Shown here one piece after another: positions 22,300 through 31,463 of a DNA stretch of 64,000 nucleotides (positions within the stretch are counted from its first letter, which is position 1; every line of letters begins with the position of its first letter). Below the pieces are notes generated by a model. The model searched no databases and was not told the DNA's origin. It saw only the letters and a list, made by a program, of their open reading frames with translations. The DNA comes from Raffaelea ambrosiae (taxonomy: Eukaryota > Ascomycota > Sordariomycetes > Ophiostomatales > Ophiostomataceae), in contig PCDI01000018.1 of assembly GCA_002778195.1 (NCBI GenBank), positions 11,283-75,282 of the forward strand. The letters run 5' to 3'. The translations under genes and the position numbers were made by a program.

Positions 22300-23345
22300 A
22301 TATCTGCTTCCAATTATAAACATTCGTGTATTCTTGAACTTTCTTGACAGGGTACGTACCTAACTTAAAGCAAGAAATTTTCATTATCTCCATGCACAGA
22401 TTTTCTTACCTGGAAGAGCTCATCTAGTTCGTCGAGAGAGCGGCCCTAAAAAGCGGTCAGATATAAAACCTCGAAATTTTGCAAGAGGTATCCAGTCTGG
22501 CCTTTGTTTCGGGGACCCAAAGATAGACAATGATACTATACAAAAGGCAATGCCGCTAAACATACGTCCAATATTAGCCTTGATGTCGTTGAGAATGTAT
22601 AGGACACAGAAGCTGACGATGAACACTGTAACAATACTGATGCGGCCTGAAAGGCCTAGAACAGAGAGCTCTACATAGTGGCCTCCAGATACTGAAATAG
22701 TGAAGCCTCCCCCCGCCGGCTTCGCCGGCCTCTAGTCTACTCCGATATTCAATTGTTACCTATTCCACCACTTGCTATTTCATCTACTTCGTAGACTGTA
22801 GCCCGGTGACAGGGTAACCGCTCGGCCGGTCAGTCCTTCCGCTATCGTGAAGTCCAGTCAGGTAACAAGCACTTTACGAGTCGAGGTGTTAGCAGACTTT
22901 ACACACCTGAAATTAGCAGTCACCGAATCAACATCCTTCAAGGCATTTCCCAGAGACAGTGTCTTCTCCCGAACTCCTGACAAGCCCATTTCAGATTACC
23001 AGAGTTGAAAAAGTAGAGCATGCACCGGTCACAAGTCTGCGACCAATCAAGTCGCTAGCAATCATGCCAACCAGGCAACGTGTCCATCCTACAGCAGACG
23101 AGCCGATATTGTTTTTACGTTTTTTCTTGAGGCCAATGGTGGCACAGAACCGGGGCGAGTCCATGGAAGTTGTCAAGATAGAGAACGGCATAAAACAGTA
23201 TCGTTGGTGGGGTTGTACCAACATCCCGAAACATAGTTTTGGCCCAGGAACTGCTGGACACCCCAACTGCGATAACGGATCGTCTGGGGTTGGTTCCTTG
23301 GTATGAGGTACATAGAAGTAACAACATCATGCTCGCCAAGAGTAT
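22300..23345 (-). pseudogene. Relic of an MFS sugar transporter (alpha-glucoside/hexose type)
   Basis: Reading the minus strand from 23340 downward, pieces of a sugar permease appear in the correct order but in different frames: SYQGTNPRRSVIAVGV followed by QQFLGQNYV, then SDLIGRRLVTGACSTFSTL, then YILNDIKANIG, then SGIAFCIV and YLWVPETK, and after a short intron-like gap GRSLDELDELFQ. At least one frameshift falls in the last membrane segment. The N-terminal half of a permease is missing. A relic beside cellulose-oxidising genes suggests a former uptake partner for sugars (inference). Confidence 0.6.
22709..22732. repeat. GC-rich hairpin in an AT-rich setting
   Basis: A perfect inverted repeat GCCGGC-TTC-GCCGGC flanked by C runs stands out from the surrounding 42-45 percent GC sequence. 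It lies inside the sugar transporter relic. Such GC clusters are common in fungal mitochondrial DNA, but nothing else here shows mitochondrial origin. Confidence 0.45.
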
Positions 23346-23784
23346 AGCAATTCAGGAAGCACGCATATCTCAGTATTGCCAGCTTAAAATAAAATAAACA
23401 GCTAAACGGACCATCGTTAGCCTGTTTCTCGGGCTTTGGCCCTTGTCAAGGCGATAAATGCTACAAAAGGTGGGGAGGATAATGAGTGAAGTGTCGGTCC
23501 ATTCTAGGGGGTCCAAATTGATCTTTCCAGGAATGGCATTGAAAGGTCGTATGTTCTAGTAAAGACTAGGTCTGTCGTATCCTTCATGATAAGATAGTCT
23601 AAACTTGAGCTCATCCGAAAACAAAACAAAAAGCATTTCGATCCGTAGCTGTACATCCTCTGATATTCACTCATCCAGTATCCTCCTGAACTCCTTCGCA
23701 TGCACCGTGTTCTTCAACTTGAGAGGTACAAGCAATGAAATGCAAACACTGAGAGTAATAAACTCAACAGCAATGCGTCATTGT

Positions 23785-25845
23785 TCAGAATGGCCCTCCC
23801 TCTGTTGCATCACGGATACGCTGTCCTAAGTCCTTGTGCACGAGGGCAAAAAGATCTGTCGGTGTCAGACGGGGTTTCTCGTAAATCAAACGCCTGCGCA
23901 AATTGGGCACTCACCATAAACACGTTCCCGAATATGTATGCTTGTCACATCAGACAGACTTCCGGCAATGTTTTCTACCAACCGATTCTGATGACCGGGT
24001 TCCTTGCCAAGCACCTTCCAGAGGTCGGCTGCTTGTTCAAAGTCCTCTGGCCCAGTTTGACTGTGGAAGCTTAACACTTCGCCAACCCACCTTTCGTGTT
24101 CTGACATGGTGCTTATGCATTTTTTGCTATCCAGTTCATGGCCAGTTGTGCCTGGTTTCAACCCACGAAATGTGACTGGTTTGAGTATGGAGCCGACATA
24201 GTTGGGATCTGCACCATAATTGGCAGTGAAATTCATGAGCCCGTCCCGCTGAAATGGACAGTAAACAGGAGCAATAGTACGGTTTGTTGGCAGTTGCTGA
24301 TAGTTGACACCCAGCCGGTATCGGGCAGCGTCCGGGTAAGCAAACATCCTTGCCTGCAGCACTAAGTCGCCATGTATCAGAATTCGCCCTAGTTACCTCT
24401 CACATTTTTAGAAAGTCAAGTGCGAACGTACTTGGATCTGCAGAAGGTGCCCACCCAGGCACCATGTTTGACGGAGAAAATGCTGCTTGTTCAATGTCTG
24501 TGAAGTAATTTTTTGGCTTTATGGTTTTCAGTAATTTGTTCACGTGTTTTTTTCCATCACGCAGATACTCACATTCTCGTTCAAGGTCAGGCGACCAAGA
24601 GGACGTAACGGAAATTCTTGGTGTGGCCATACTTTGGTCATATCGAAGATGTTGATCTTGTAATTCTCGGCTTTCTCTGGGTCCATGACTTGAACATATA
24701 CGTTCCAGATTGGATACTCGCCTCGATCAATAGCTTCGAATAGATCCTGGACAAGGTAGTCGGGATTTTCGCCCGCTATTTTGACAGCAGTTTCACGGTC
24801 GAAATTTTTCACTCCAATGGTTGTCTTTATGTGGACCTTGATGTATTTGAATGTTCCGTCCTAGAAATCCGTCAGACATGTAGCCGAGGTTCAAAACACG
24901 GTGAAATTTACCTCTTTGGTGAACTTGTATGTATGTCCACTGTACGCATTCATATGACGGAGTGATGCTGGAGTCCCGCGGTCACTAAATAAATGCAACA
25001 ATTCATGGACCCCCTCTGGGTTGCCTGTGTGGAAACTTGTTCATAGAAAATATTAGAGATTGCAAATTAACTTTCCTCAGACGTATAAACTCACTCCCAA
25101 AACTTAATATGGTTAGAATCAGTCAGACCTCGTTTGCACGCATACTTCGGCTACTATTGTGGGCAGACGTACCATGTCTCCGTTTGGCATATTCGTTTGA
25201 GGATGTCTCTTGTGAGATCGATTGAGGGACGGAAACTTGATTGGGTCTCTAACAAAGAACACCGGCTTTTGAATCTGTCAGTTATATGAAGTCGATTCAC
25301 CTCTTTCTGTATTATTTTACTGAGCTTACGGTATTGTTGAATACCCAGTCAAGATTTCCTTCGTCAGTGTACAATTTCATGCCCCAGCCATGTACGTCGC
25401 GCATAGTGTCAGCGGAGCCACGTTCGGGGCCCACTGTCGAAATTCGCAACAACACTTTCGTCCTCTTTCCAATTGCATTGAGAAAACTTGCTGACGTTAT
25501 ATCCGTGCAGTCGTGTGTTACTTCGAACTCTCCAAAGGCACTATCTCAGCACGCAACTATCAGCTCTAGTCTTTTGGTAACAACGTCTACGGGACTCACC
25601 CTGCTGCTTTTGCGTGGACAACCCTAAAAGACCAAATAATTAGATTAGCGTATCTTTGACGTCTAGTTATTAACTCTCATAGTGTACCTTTCGGGAATTC
25701 TTTCTCTGGCAAAGTGTGCTAAGGTTTCTAGTAACTGTGTATCTTGCAAGAGAACCAAGCCTCCACCCTGACCATTGCGCAGTTGGACGCTGGTGGTGTT
25801 GCTGGGGTAAGGACACCCTTCTGCAAGCGTGTAGTCTCCTGTCAT
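23785..25845 (-). CDS. Monofunctional haem catalase
   Basis: Ten exons: 25845-25688, 25623-25600, 25540-25330, 25265-25173, 25102-25095, 25035-24912, 24860-24573, 24516-24432, 24361-23915 and 23855-23785; 502 aa, all phases agree. The catalytic signature around RIPERVVHAKAAGAFGEFE carries the distal histidine. FNNTPVFFVRDPIKFP holds the distal asparagine. RMFAYPDAARYRLG carries the proximal haem tyrosine. The length fits small-subunit catalases. No signal peptide and no C-terminal SKL, so probably cytosolic. Exon 5 is only 8 nt and is required to restore the conserved DMFWDF. The gene is divergent from a GMC oxidoreductase; removing hydrogen peroxide made by that enzyme or by the AA9/CDH pair is a likely job (inference). 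Confidence 0.9.
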
Positions 25846-27059
25846 TGTATAGAGCTCTTTCCGGGTTTTTGTATTTTTGTTTATGGCTGCTACATTTGTG
25901 TTGCTTGTTTAGAACTGGAATTGGCAGCATTCCAAACAGTTTGTTTATATATGAACTATACTCTTGCCTGTTAGGGGAAAGAAAGTTATTTTTTTATTTC
26001 TTTTCGTATTTTCCGGTTGTTGTGAATCGTGTCACCCATTCCCGGTCGGATGCTTCTTACACATCCACAGAAGATCGTGATCCCGCACAATTCTGTCCTT
26101 AAATTGGGTCCAGTGAGGACGTAGCTGCCTAAGAGCATATCAAATATGCTAAAAGGCAGCAATAATCAGTCATGAATCACGAACTTTTCGCTTGATAAGC
26201 CTTGTAATATGTCTACGCTGACAATGAATATATCTTCCGGTTACTGATCATATCATTCAGAGTGCCGCTTGCTGCATGTTGATTCCGACGTAAATAATTC
26301 AGCATGCATGAACTTCCTGATTAAAAAGAATTGAAACCTTGTAAAGTTTTGTGCTTGTTTACGATAGCGTTTGGAGAAGACAGTCGACCACGGTGGAGGC
26401 CTTGCCATACTACGGCTTACGAATTAGAGTAATGGCTAACTATCAGTTGGTCACTGGGGCTAATGCCAAAGTAAAGTAGCAGATGGGCTCCAAGTAAACA
26501 GAGTATATATCTCTAAATGTCGCGGCAATAACTGAAGTTGTCAACCAATTTTAGTTAACATCTTCTCCTGTAAAATTTGACTCCAAAAGTAAACATAAAT
26601 AGAAAGAATGTGAATTGAAGGAAGACGAGTTAGAATCAACGAGAAAATATTGGTACAACGTGAATTCGATTGTTTTTATTCTGTTCTATTGTGGCAGTGG
26701 TATGATTATCAGTTCGCAGTGCGAAATATGCCGTAGATTTCTAATGAGTGTGTTGGGTTTCTGAAGCTCAGTAAGCGTCTGTTTGGTTGATCTCACTCTC
26801 ATAAACTTCTGATGGGGCCGTATCAGCAAACATTCATATTTCACTGTCATGAACTTAGATCACGAATTAGAAAAGGAATCTCTGGTTATTTGATGATGCA
26901 GTTACCTGCGCCTTCCTTGCATGTATGTGCTGGTCGATGTATATATATCGGCACAACCTCTTCGTATATCTTGGAAATCCAACAAGACCACAAGCACATC
27001 AACACCAGTCCTTTTTTACAGTTCCCAAATCAGTTCAAAGTGAAATCTTTCTGCCCAAA
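25846..27059. promoter_or_regulatory. Divergent promoter between catalase and GMC oxidoreductase
   Basis: 1.2 kb between divergent starts. A TATA-like TATATATAT at 26940-26948 lies about 110 bp before the GMC ATG. No coding feature was recognised. The arrangement would allow joint control of a peroxide-making and a peroxide-removing enzyme. Confidence 0.45.
26940..26948 (+). promoter_or_regulatory. TATA-like element of the GMC gene
   Basis: TATATATAT between the divergent starts of catalase and GMC oxidoreductase, about 110 bp upstream of the GMC start codon. This argues against using the in-frame ATG at 26925. Confidence 0.4.
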
Positions 27060-28799
27060 ATGTCTGCAACCGGTGGAACGCATTTCGACTTTATCATTGT
27101 CGGTGGTGGTACAGCTGGCAACGTCGTGGCAGGTCGCCTCGCTGAAAACCCCAAAGTCTCCATTCTCGTGATTGAAGCTGGCATCGGCAACCCTGAGGAT
27201 GTTCGGGAAATTACGACGCCCTCGAAAGCTATGGACCTCCGAGGCAGTCAATACGACTGGGCATACAAGACGACATTAGTGAAGCGCGACGACTATGAGC
27301 GGATTGAAAAGCCAAACACTCGTGGCAAAGCCCTGGGTGGGAGCTCTTCGCTCAACTACTTCACCTGGGTCCCGGGTTGCAAAAGAACATTTGATCGCTG
27401 GGGGGAATACGGCGGTAAGGAGTGGACCTGGGAACCGCTTCTTCCCTACCTCCGAAAGAGTGCTACCTATCACGACGACGCCCAACTATATCCGACTGAT
27501 CTTAAGAAGATTGGCGGTGGTGGACCTCTTCCCATCTCCCATGCTGAGCTGCTTGATGAAATGAAGCCGTTCCGCAAGGCTCTGACCAAAGCTTGGACGT
27601 CTCTTGGCCAGCCTATCAGCGAAAATATATACGACGGCGAGATGTGTGGTTTAACTCATTGTGTGGACACTATCTACAAAGGCAGACGTTCGGGGAGCTT
27701 TCTGTTTCTTAAGAACAAGCCAGGAATTACCATTGCTTCCGAGACTCATTCTAAGTGTTTGATTCTTGACGCCAGAAAAACAGTCAAAGGCGTTACAGCT
27801 ATCAACCGATCGGGTCAAGAGGTCAACTTTTATGCCAACCGCGAGGTTATTGTCTCGCAAGGTGTTTTTGAAAGCCCAAAACTCCTCATGTTAAGTGGTA
27901 TTGGTCCCTCCAAGGAGCTTACCAAGCACGGAATTTCTGTTGTGGTGGATTCTCCCCATGTTGGACAAAACCTCATCGATCATCCGGGAGTGCCATTTGT
28001 CCTTAGGGTCAAGGATGAATTTGGTATGGACGACCATCTCTTGCGCACTGGGCCTAAGAATGATGCGGCCACAGCAGCCTATAAGCTCGGTAACAAAGGC
28101 CCTCTAGGCTCGGGTCTACTTGAGCTTGTTGGCTTCCCGCGCATTGATTCATACTTGCAAAAGGACCCCGAGTATGTCAAGGCAAAAGCAGCCAACAATG
28201 GTCTCGATCCATTCTCGCCAGAGGGTCAGCCTCATTTTGAGCTCGATTTTGTTTGCATGTTCGGCAGTGCATTCCAGTGGCATTTTCCTGTTCCCAAGAA
28301 GGGAACCTACACGAGTGTTGTAGTTGATCTGGTCCGTCCTATCTCTGATCCTGGCGAAGTCACACTAAACAGCGCCGATCCTTTGGTTCAACCAAATATC
28401 AATCTCAATTTCTTCGCCAACGATCTCGATATTATTGCTATGCGTGAAGGAATCAGGTTCAGTTACGATGTTCTCACGAAGGGTGCGGAATTCAAGGATG
28501 TTGTCATTGGAGAGTACCCGTGGGATATGCCACTGGAGAGCGACACAGAGATGAAACGGGCAGTTTTAGATCGTTGTCAGACTGCTTTTCATCCGTGTGG
28601 AACTAACAGACTATCAAAAGACATTACTCAGGGTGTTGTGGATTCTGAACTGAAGGTACATGGTGTCGAGAACCTGCGTGTTGTAGACGCCTCTGTTATG
28701 CCGGTGATTCCAGATTGCCGCATCCAAAACTCTGTGTATATGATTGGTGAGAAGGCCGCAGATCTCATAAAGGTCGACCATAGTGATCTCTATCATTGA
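27060..28799 (+). CDS. GMC oxidoreductase (FAD-dependent, choline dehydrogenase-like)
   Basis: Single exon, 579 aa. I chose ATG 27060 (CAAAATGTC) because the protein then begins ten residues before the FAD-binding FDFIIVGGGTAGNVVAGRL. An upstream in-frame ATG lies before the TATA-like element. Further marks are LVIEAG (ribose-binding Glu), GKALGGSSSLNYF (GMC signature 1), SPKLLMLSGIGP (signature 2) and FHPCGTNRL with the catalytic His. The second catalytic position is Asn in RIQNSVYMIGEKAAD, as in the His-Asn type. No signal peptide, so intracellular. The substrate is probably an alcohol or sugar derivative; choline dehydrogenase, aryl-alcohol oxidase and other members cannot be told apart from sequence alone. 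No introns, unlike its neighbours. Confidence 0.88.
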   Translation: MSATGGTHFDFIIVGGGTAGNVVAGRLAENPKVSILVIEAGIGNPEDVREITTPSKAMDLRGSQYDWAYKTTLVKRDDYERIEKPNTRGKALGGSSSLNYFTWVPGCKRTFDRWGEYGGKEWTWEPLLPYLRKSATYHDDAQLYPTDLKKIGGGGPLPISHAELLDEMKPFRKALTKAWTSLGQPISENIYDGEMCGLTHCVDTIYKGRRSGSFLFLKNKPGITIASETHSKCLILDARKTVKGVTAINRSGQEVNFYANREVIVSQGVFESPKLLMLSGIGPSKELTKHGISVVVDSPHVGQNLIDHPGVPFVLRVKDEFGMDDHLLRTGPKNDAATAAYKLGNKGPLGSGLLELVGFPRIDSYLQKDPEYVKAKAANNGLDPFSPEGQPHFELDFVCMFGSAFQWHFPVPKKGTYTSVVVDLVRPISDPGEVTLNSADPLVQPNINLNFFANDLDIIAMREGIRFSYDVLTKGAEFKDVVIGEYPWDMPLESDTEMKRAVLDRCQTAFHPCGTNRLSKDITQGVVDSELKVHGVENLRVVDASVMPVIPDCRIQNSVYMIGEKAADLIKVDHSDLYH

Positions 28800-29350
28800 A
28801 ATGTCTTCGATAGCGCCTAGACAGCCCTACTCATAGTCACAAGCAGTTGATCTACATCGCAATATTTCAGTCATGTATGGTATTGACAAATATTTGTTAC
28901 AATTTGTCACTAGACTAGCATTATCGATATTTTAAAGATGAAATATTGACAAAGATATTCCCATCTAACTGATTGGGCGACAAACAAGCTCTTCATAACT
29001 GAGCCACCAGGCCTCTTGCAGTTGAGTTTGTATGGAAACAACTCAACTTCACATCTTCTACTATGCTCTTACCGAAAGAGACACCACCATCACCCGACCA
29101 TCCTAAACGGAGCTTGACAATATACCATGGGGAGTCTTTGCTCGTCCAAGGGTGCTTCTTATAAGAACAGACTAGAACGGCCGTGTCCAATCGTTCTAGC
29201 ACACAAATGGCCGAGGTCCTAGTCAATGTTAATGGGCATAAAGTCGGGAGTACACATTAAGTGGAACCTCACCTGGTATTTTGTATTCTCCTTTCATAGG
29301 ATAGATATTAATCAATAGTCCGGGGTCCGCTGACTACGTCATGTGAACTG
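28800..29350. other. Convergent 3' intergenic region
   Basis: 550 bp between the GMC gene and the AA9 gene. A 77-residue minus-strand frame (29226-28993) exists but has no start context, splice pattern or motif I can assign. Confidence 0.4.
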
Positions 29351-30371
29351 TTAGTATGGCATATAATTCTGCTGAGTTTCAGACGGACGAACATTGTAGA
29401 TTCCGGGGATATTGTAAGTTGTGGGTTGTTTAATATTTTCGCCGCCTGTAATGTTTATTTGTGCACACTCCATCTATCCAAATCATCAGCTCACCAGCAT
29501 TAAGATCCAGAGTTTTTAATAAGAAATGCATACGTAAAGTTGGGCGCCGTTTGCTGCCCGTGCACCGTGTAAGGCTATCATCTCAGCACGCAACAGGTAT
29601 TGTCCGTCTTCAATGCACTTCGGTATCGATATTATCTGTTTTCCTGCATTGTCGATAACTGTATCAGTTGCCCAAGTACCACCGTGGTAGCCTTGTTCCA
29701 TAATTTTGAACCTGAATAGTGTGAGACGTCTCCAGTTTACTAGTATGTAGATAGTTCATATACGGACCATCCATCCCCAACTCCGGAGTCCCTTGTAGCA
29801 TCGGTAACTTTCTTCATGTAAGCCAAAACCGGTCCCTATGATTATTTGTGAGTATATGAGTGTAGAAAGATTCGATATATTTAGATATTCACCTTGTGTC
29901 CCGGGTCCATAACATCATTAGCACCAGCTGGAAAGTCAGCATCTCCTTCATCAACGAAACATATGAGAGTAATCACTGACATGTCAACGTGTGTCTCCAG
30001 ACAGCACTGACATTGTTTCCCGCTGTGACGGGGATAATTTTTTACGAAGGCTGTGTCGGGTTTGGAGGGCCATTGCAGGCGATGTTGCTAGATGCCACAT
30101 CGGTCTGGGGCTGTTTGGTAGAAATATCAGCTTTCAGGTCTAAATCCTTCTTTGTATATATGTAAACATACGCCGTCATATGAGGGATCTCGTATAGCAT
30201 ATTGGATGCCTTGAATGGGCAATGATATCAGTTGCTAGCCGGCCATAGTTTGTGTGCGTTGTGTTGCTAACCATATGTTTTGCCTCCTGCCTCCAGTTGT
30301 ACAAAAATCGTGTGGCCCACGACAGACGAGACGAGAAATGTCTCCAAAAAAGTACATAAGAACAGCCTCAT
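29351..30371 (-). pseudogene. AA9 lytic polysaccharide monooxygenase with one in-frame stop
   Basis: Seven exons: 30371-30272, 30209-30172, 30110-29981, 29927-29893, 29835-29768, 29711-29534 and 29473-29351, in phase throughout (224 codons). A signal peptide ending SSVVG is followed by HTIFVQLEAGGKTY, so the mature protein would start with the copper-binding His1. The second copper His is in DPGHKGPVLAYMKK, and the axial Tyr region is GAQLYMECAQI. Exon 3 has an in-frame TAA (30044-30042) between TQPS and KIIPVTAG; everything around it is well conserved. CAA to TAA by one C-to-T change, the RIP direction, would explain it. AA9 enzymes oxidatively cleave cellulose with electrons from cellobiose dehydrogenase, whose gene is divergent next door. 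Without the stop this would be a working LPMO; a sequencing error is possible. Confidence 0.8.
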
Positions 30372-31463
30372 AGTGGATCCAAAGGTGCAGTTCGTTATTA
30401 GTTGTGTTCATAGACAACAATTGCGCAAGTGAGAGAAACCGAGAGTGTGATTTGGGGTTTGCAGGGTTTGCAGTAGTTAAATCCTCACCGGGGCCCTTAA
30501 AATGTCATGTTTATGCGGACTGTTCGTCTTGATCGCGTCGTCTATCGTTGTGTTAAACGCAGAGGGTCCTACGCTGGAAGGTCGTTACTAGGACGGAATG
30601 GCCACCTCCATGCCTATTATGGGGCAGCATACGTTTGAATCACTGGCAATGTGACAATCTGAATATAAACGTGGGGCGGTCTCACATCCGCGAAGTATTA
30701 AGAGTACCGTTTCTTCTTTTTTTTCTTTTTTTTCTCGACGAAGATATAATTAAGGGTTAGGGTTAACACTGTATTTTGTTCCTGGACACCACTATTATCC
30801 GAGGGCTGAAGTTGCCGGGTTAAAGGTGACATATTAACGTCTGAAGAGTCCATTGTAGTTAGTACATGAGGCTGCTGTACACAGTGATAGTGTAAATATT
30901 TCTTCTTAATATGTGGCCACAAAAGTCTCCTCCGAATTTGAATTTAACCTGAGAATGCGGCATTCTTAGCCAACTCTCTTGTATTGCCTGGCGAACCTTC
31001 TCTCGGCTATTTTCCTGAGATGTCTTCTGCAACGCGTCAAAGCACACCAGGTACATCCATTCCGCTACGACGGTTTTATAATTCATCATAAATTCTCCAC
31101 ACTCAGGTATCAATCACTATGATGATCGTGCCTAGATACGGGCTGAGGCGCCATTTCATGCCTAAATTCGATGAAATCAAACCTTTCTGTCAATGCGACT
31201 TTCGTATGTACTACTACTAAAGTCCTGCAGCTTTGGTCCAATGAAGTGTGGTGGGAGACGAACAGGAACGATAAGGGGAAAAAATTTAGAGCAGACACTG
31301 AAGCCATTCGTGGCTGGCTTTAGAAAAAAGAATAGATATTTGAACCGGTGTTTCTTTGAAAGTCCAACCCTCCAAATTCGGCTGGAGAAACATCACATCC
31401 TCATACACGCCAGTCGCCCAATTTTATGTTCGTTTGAGCATTTTCTCGGCCCTGTTGCTCATA
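30372..31463. promoter_or_regulatory. Divergent promoter of AA9 and cellobiose dehydrogenase genes
   Basis: 1.09 kb between the two start codons. Two matches to the CreA carbon-repression consensus SYGGRG lie on the + strand: CCGGGG at 30488-30493 and GTGGGG at 30671-30676. A T-rich run (30713-30733) and a short telomere-like AGGGTTAGGGTTA (30753-30765) are also present. No coding feature with a motif was recognised, although short frames exist at 30859-31113. Confidence 0.45.

Noticed and set aside
26925..27059. Upstream start for the GMC oxidoreductase
   Set aside because: The added 45 residues lie over a TATA-like element and have no family similarity.
28993..29226. 77-residue minus-strand frame after the GMC gene
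   Set aside because: No recognisable domain and no splice connection to the AA9 gene.
29534..30110. Mending the AA9 stop with a tiny intron (GTAAAA to CACAG)
   Set aside because: The interval is only 23 nt, too short for a fungal spliceosomal intron.
30753..30765. Telomere-like AGGGTTAGGGTTA
   Set aside because: Only two units in a promoter region, so chance or a telo-box-like site is as likely as a telomere remnant.
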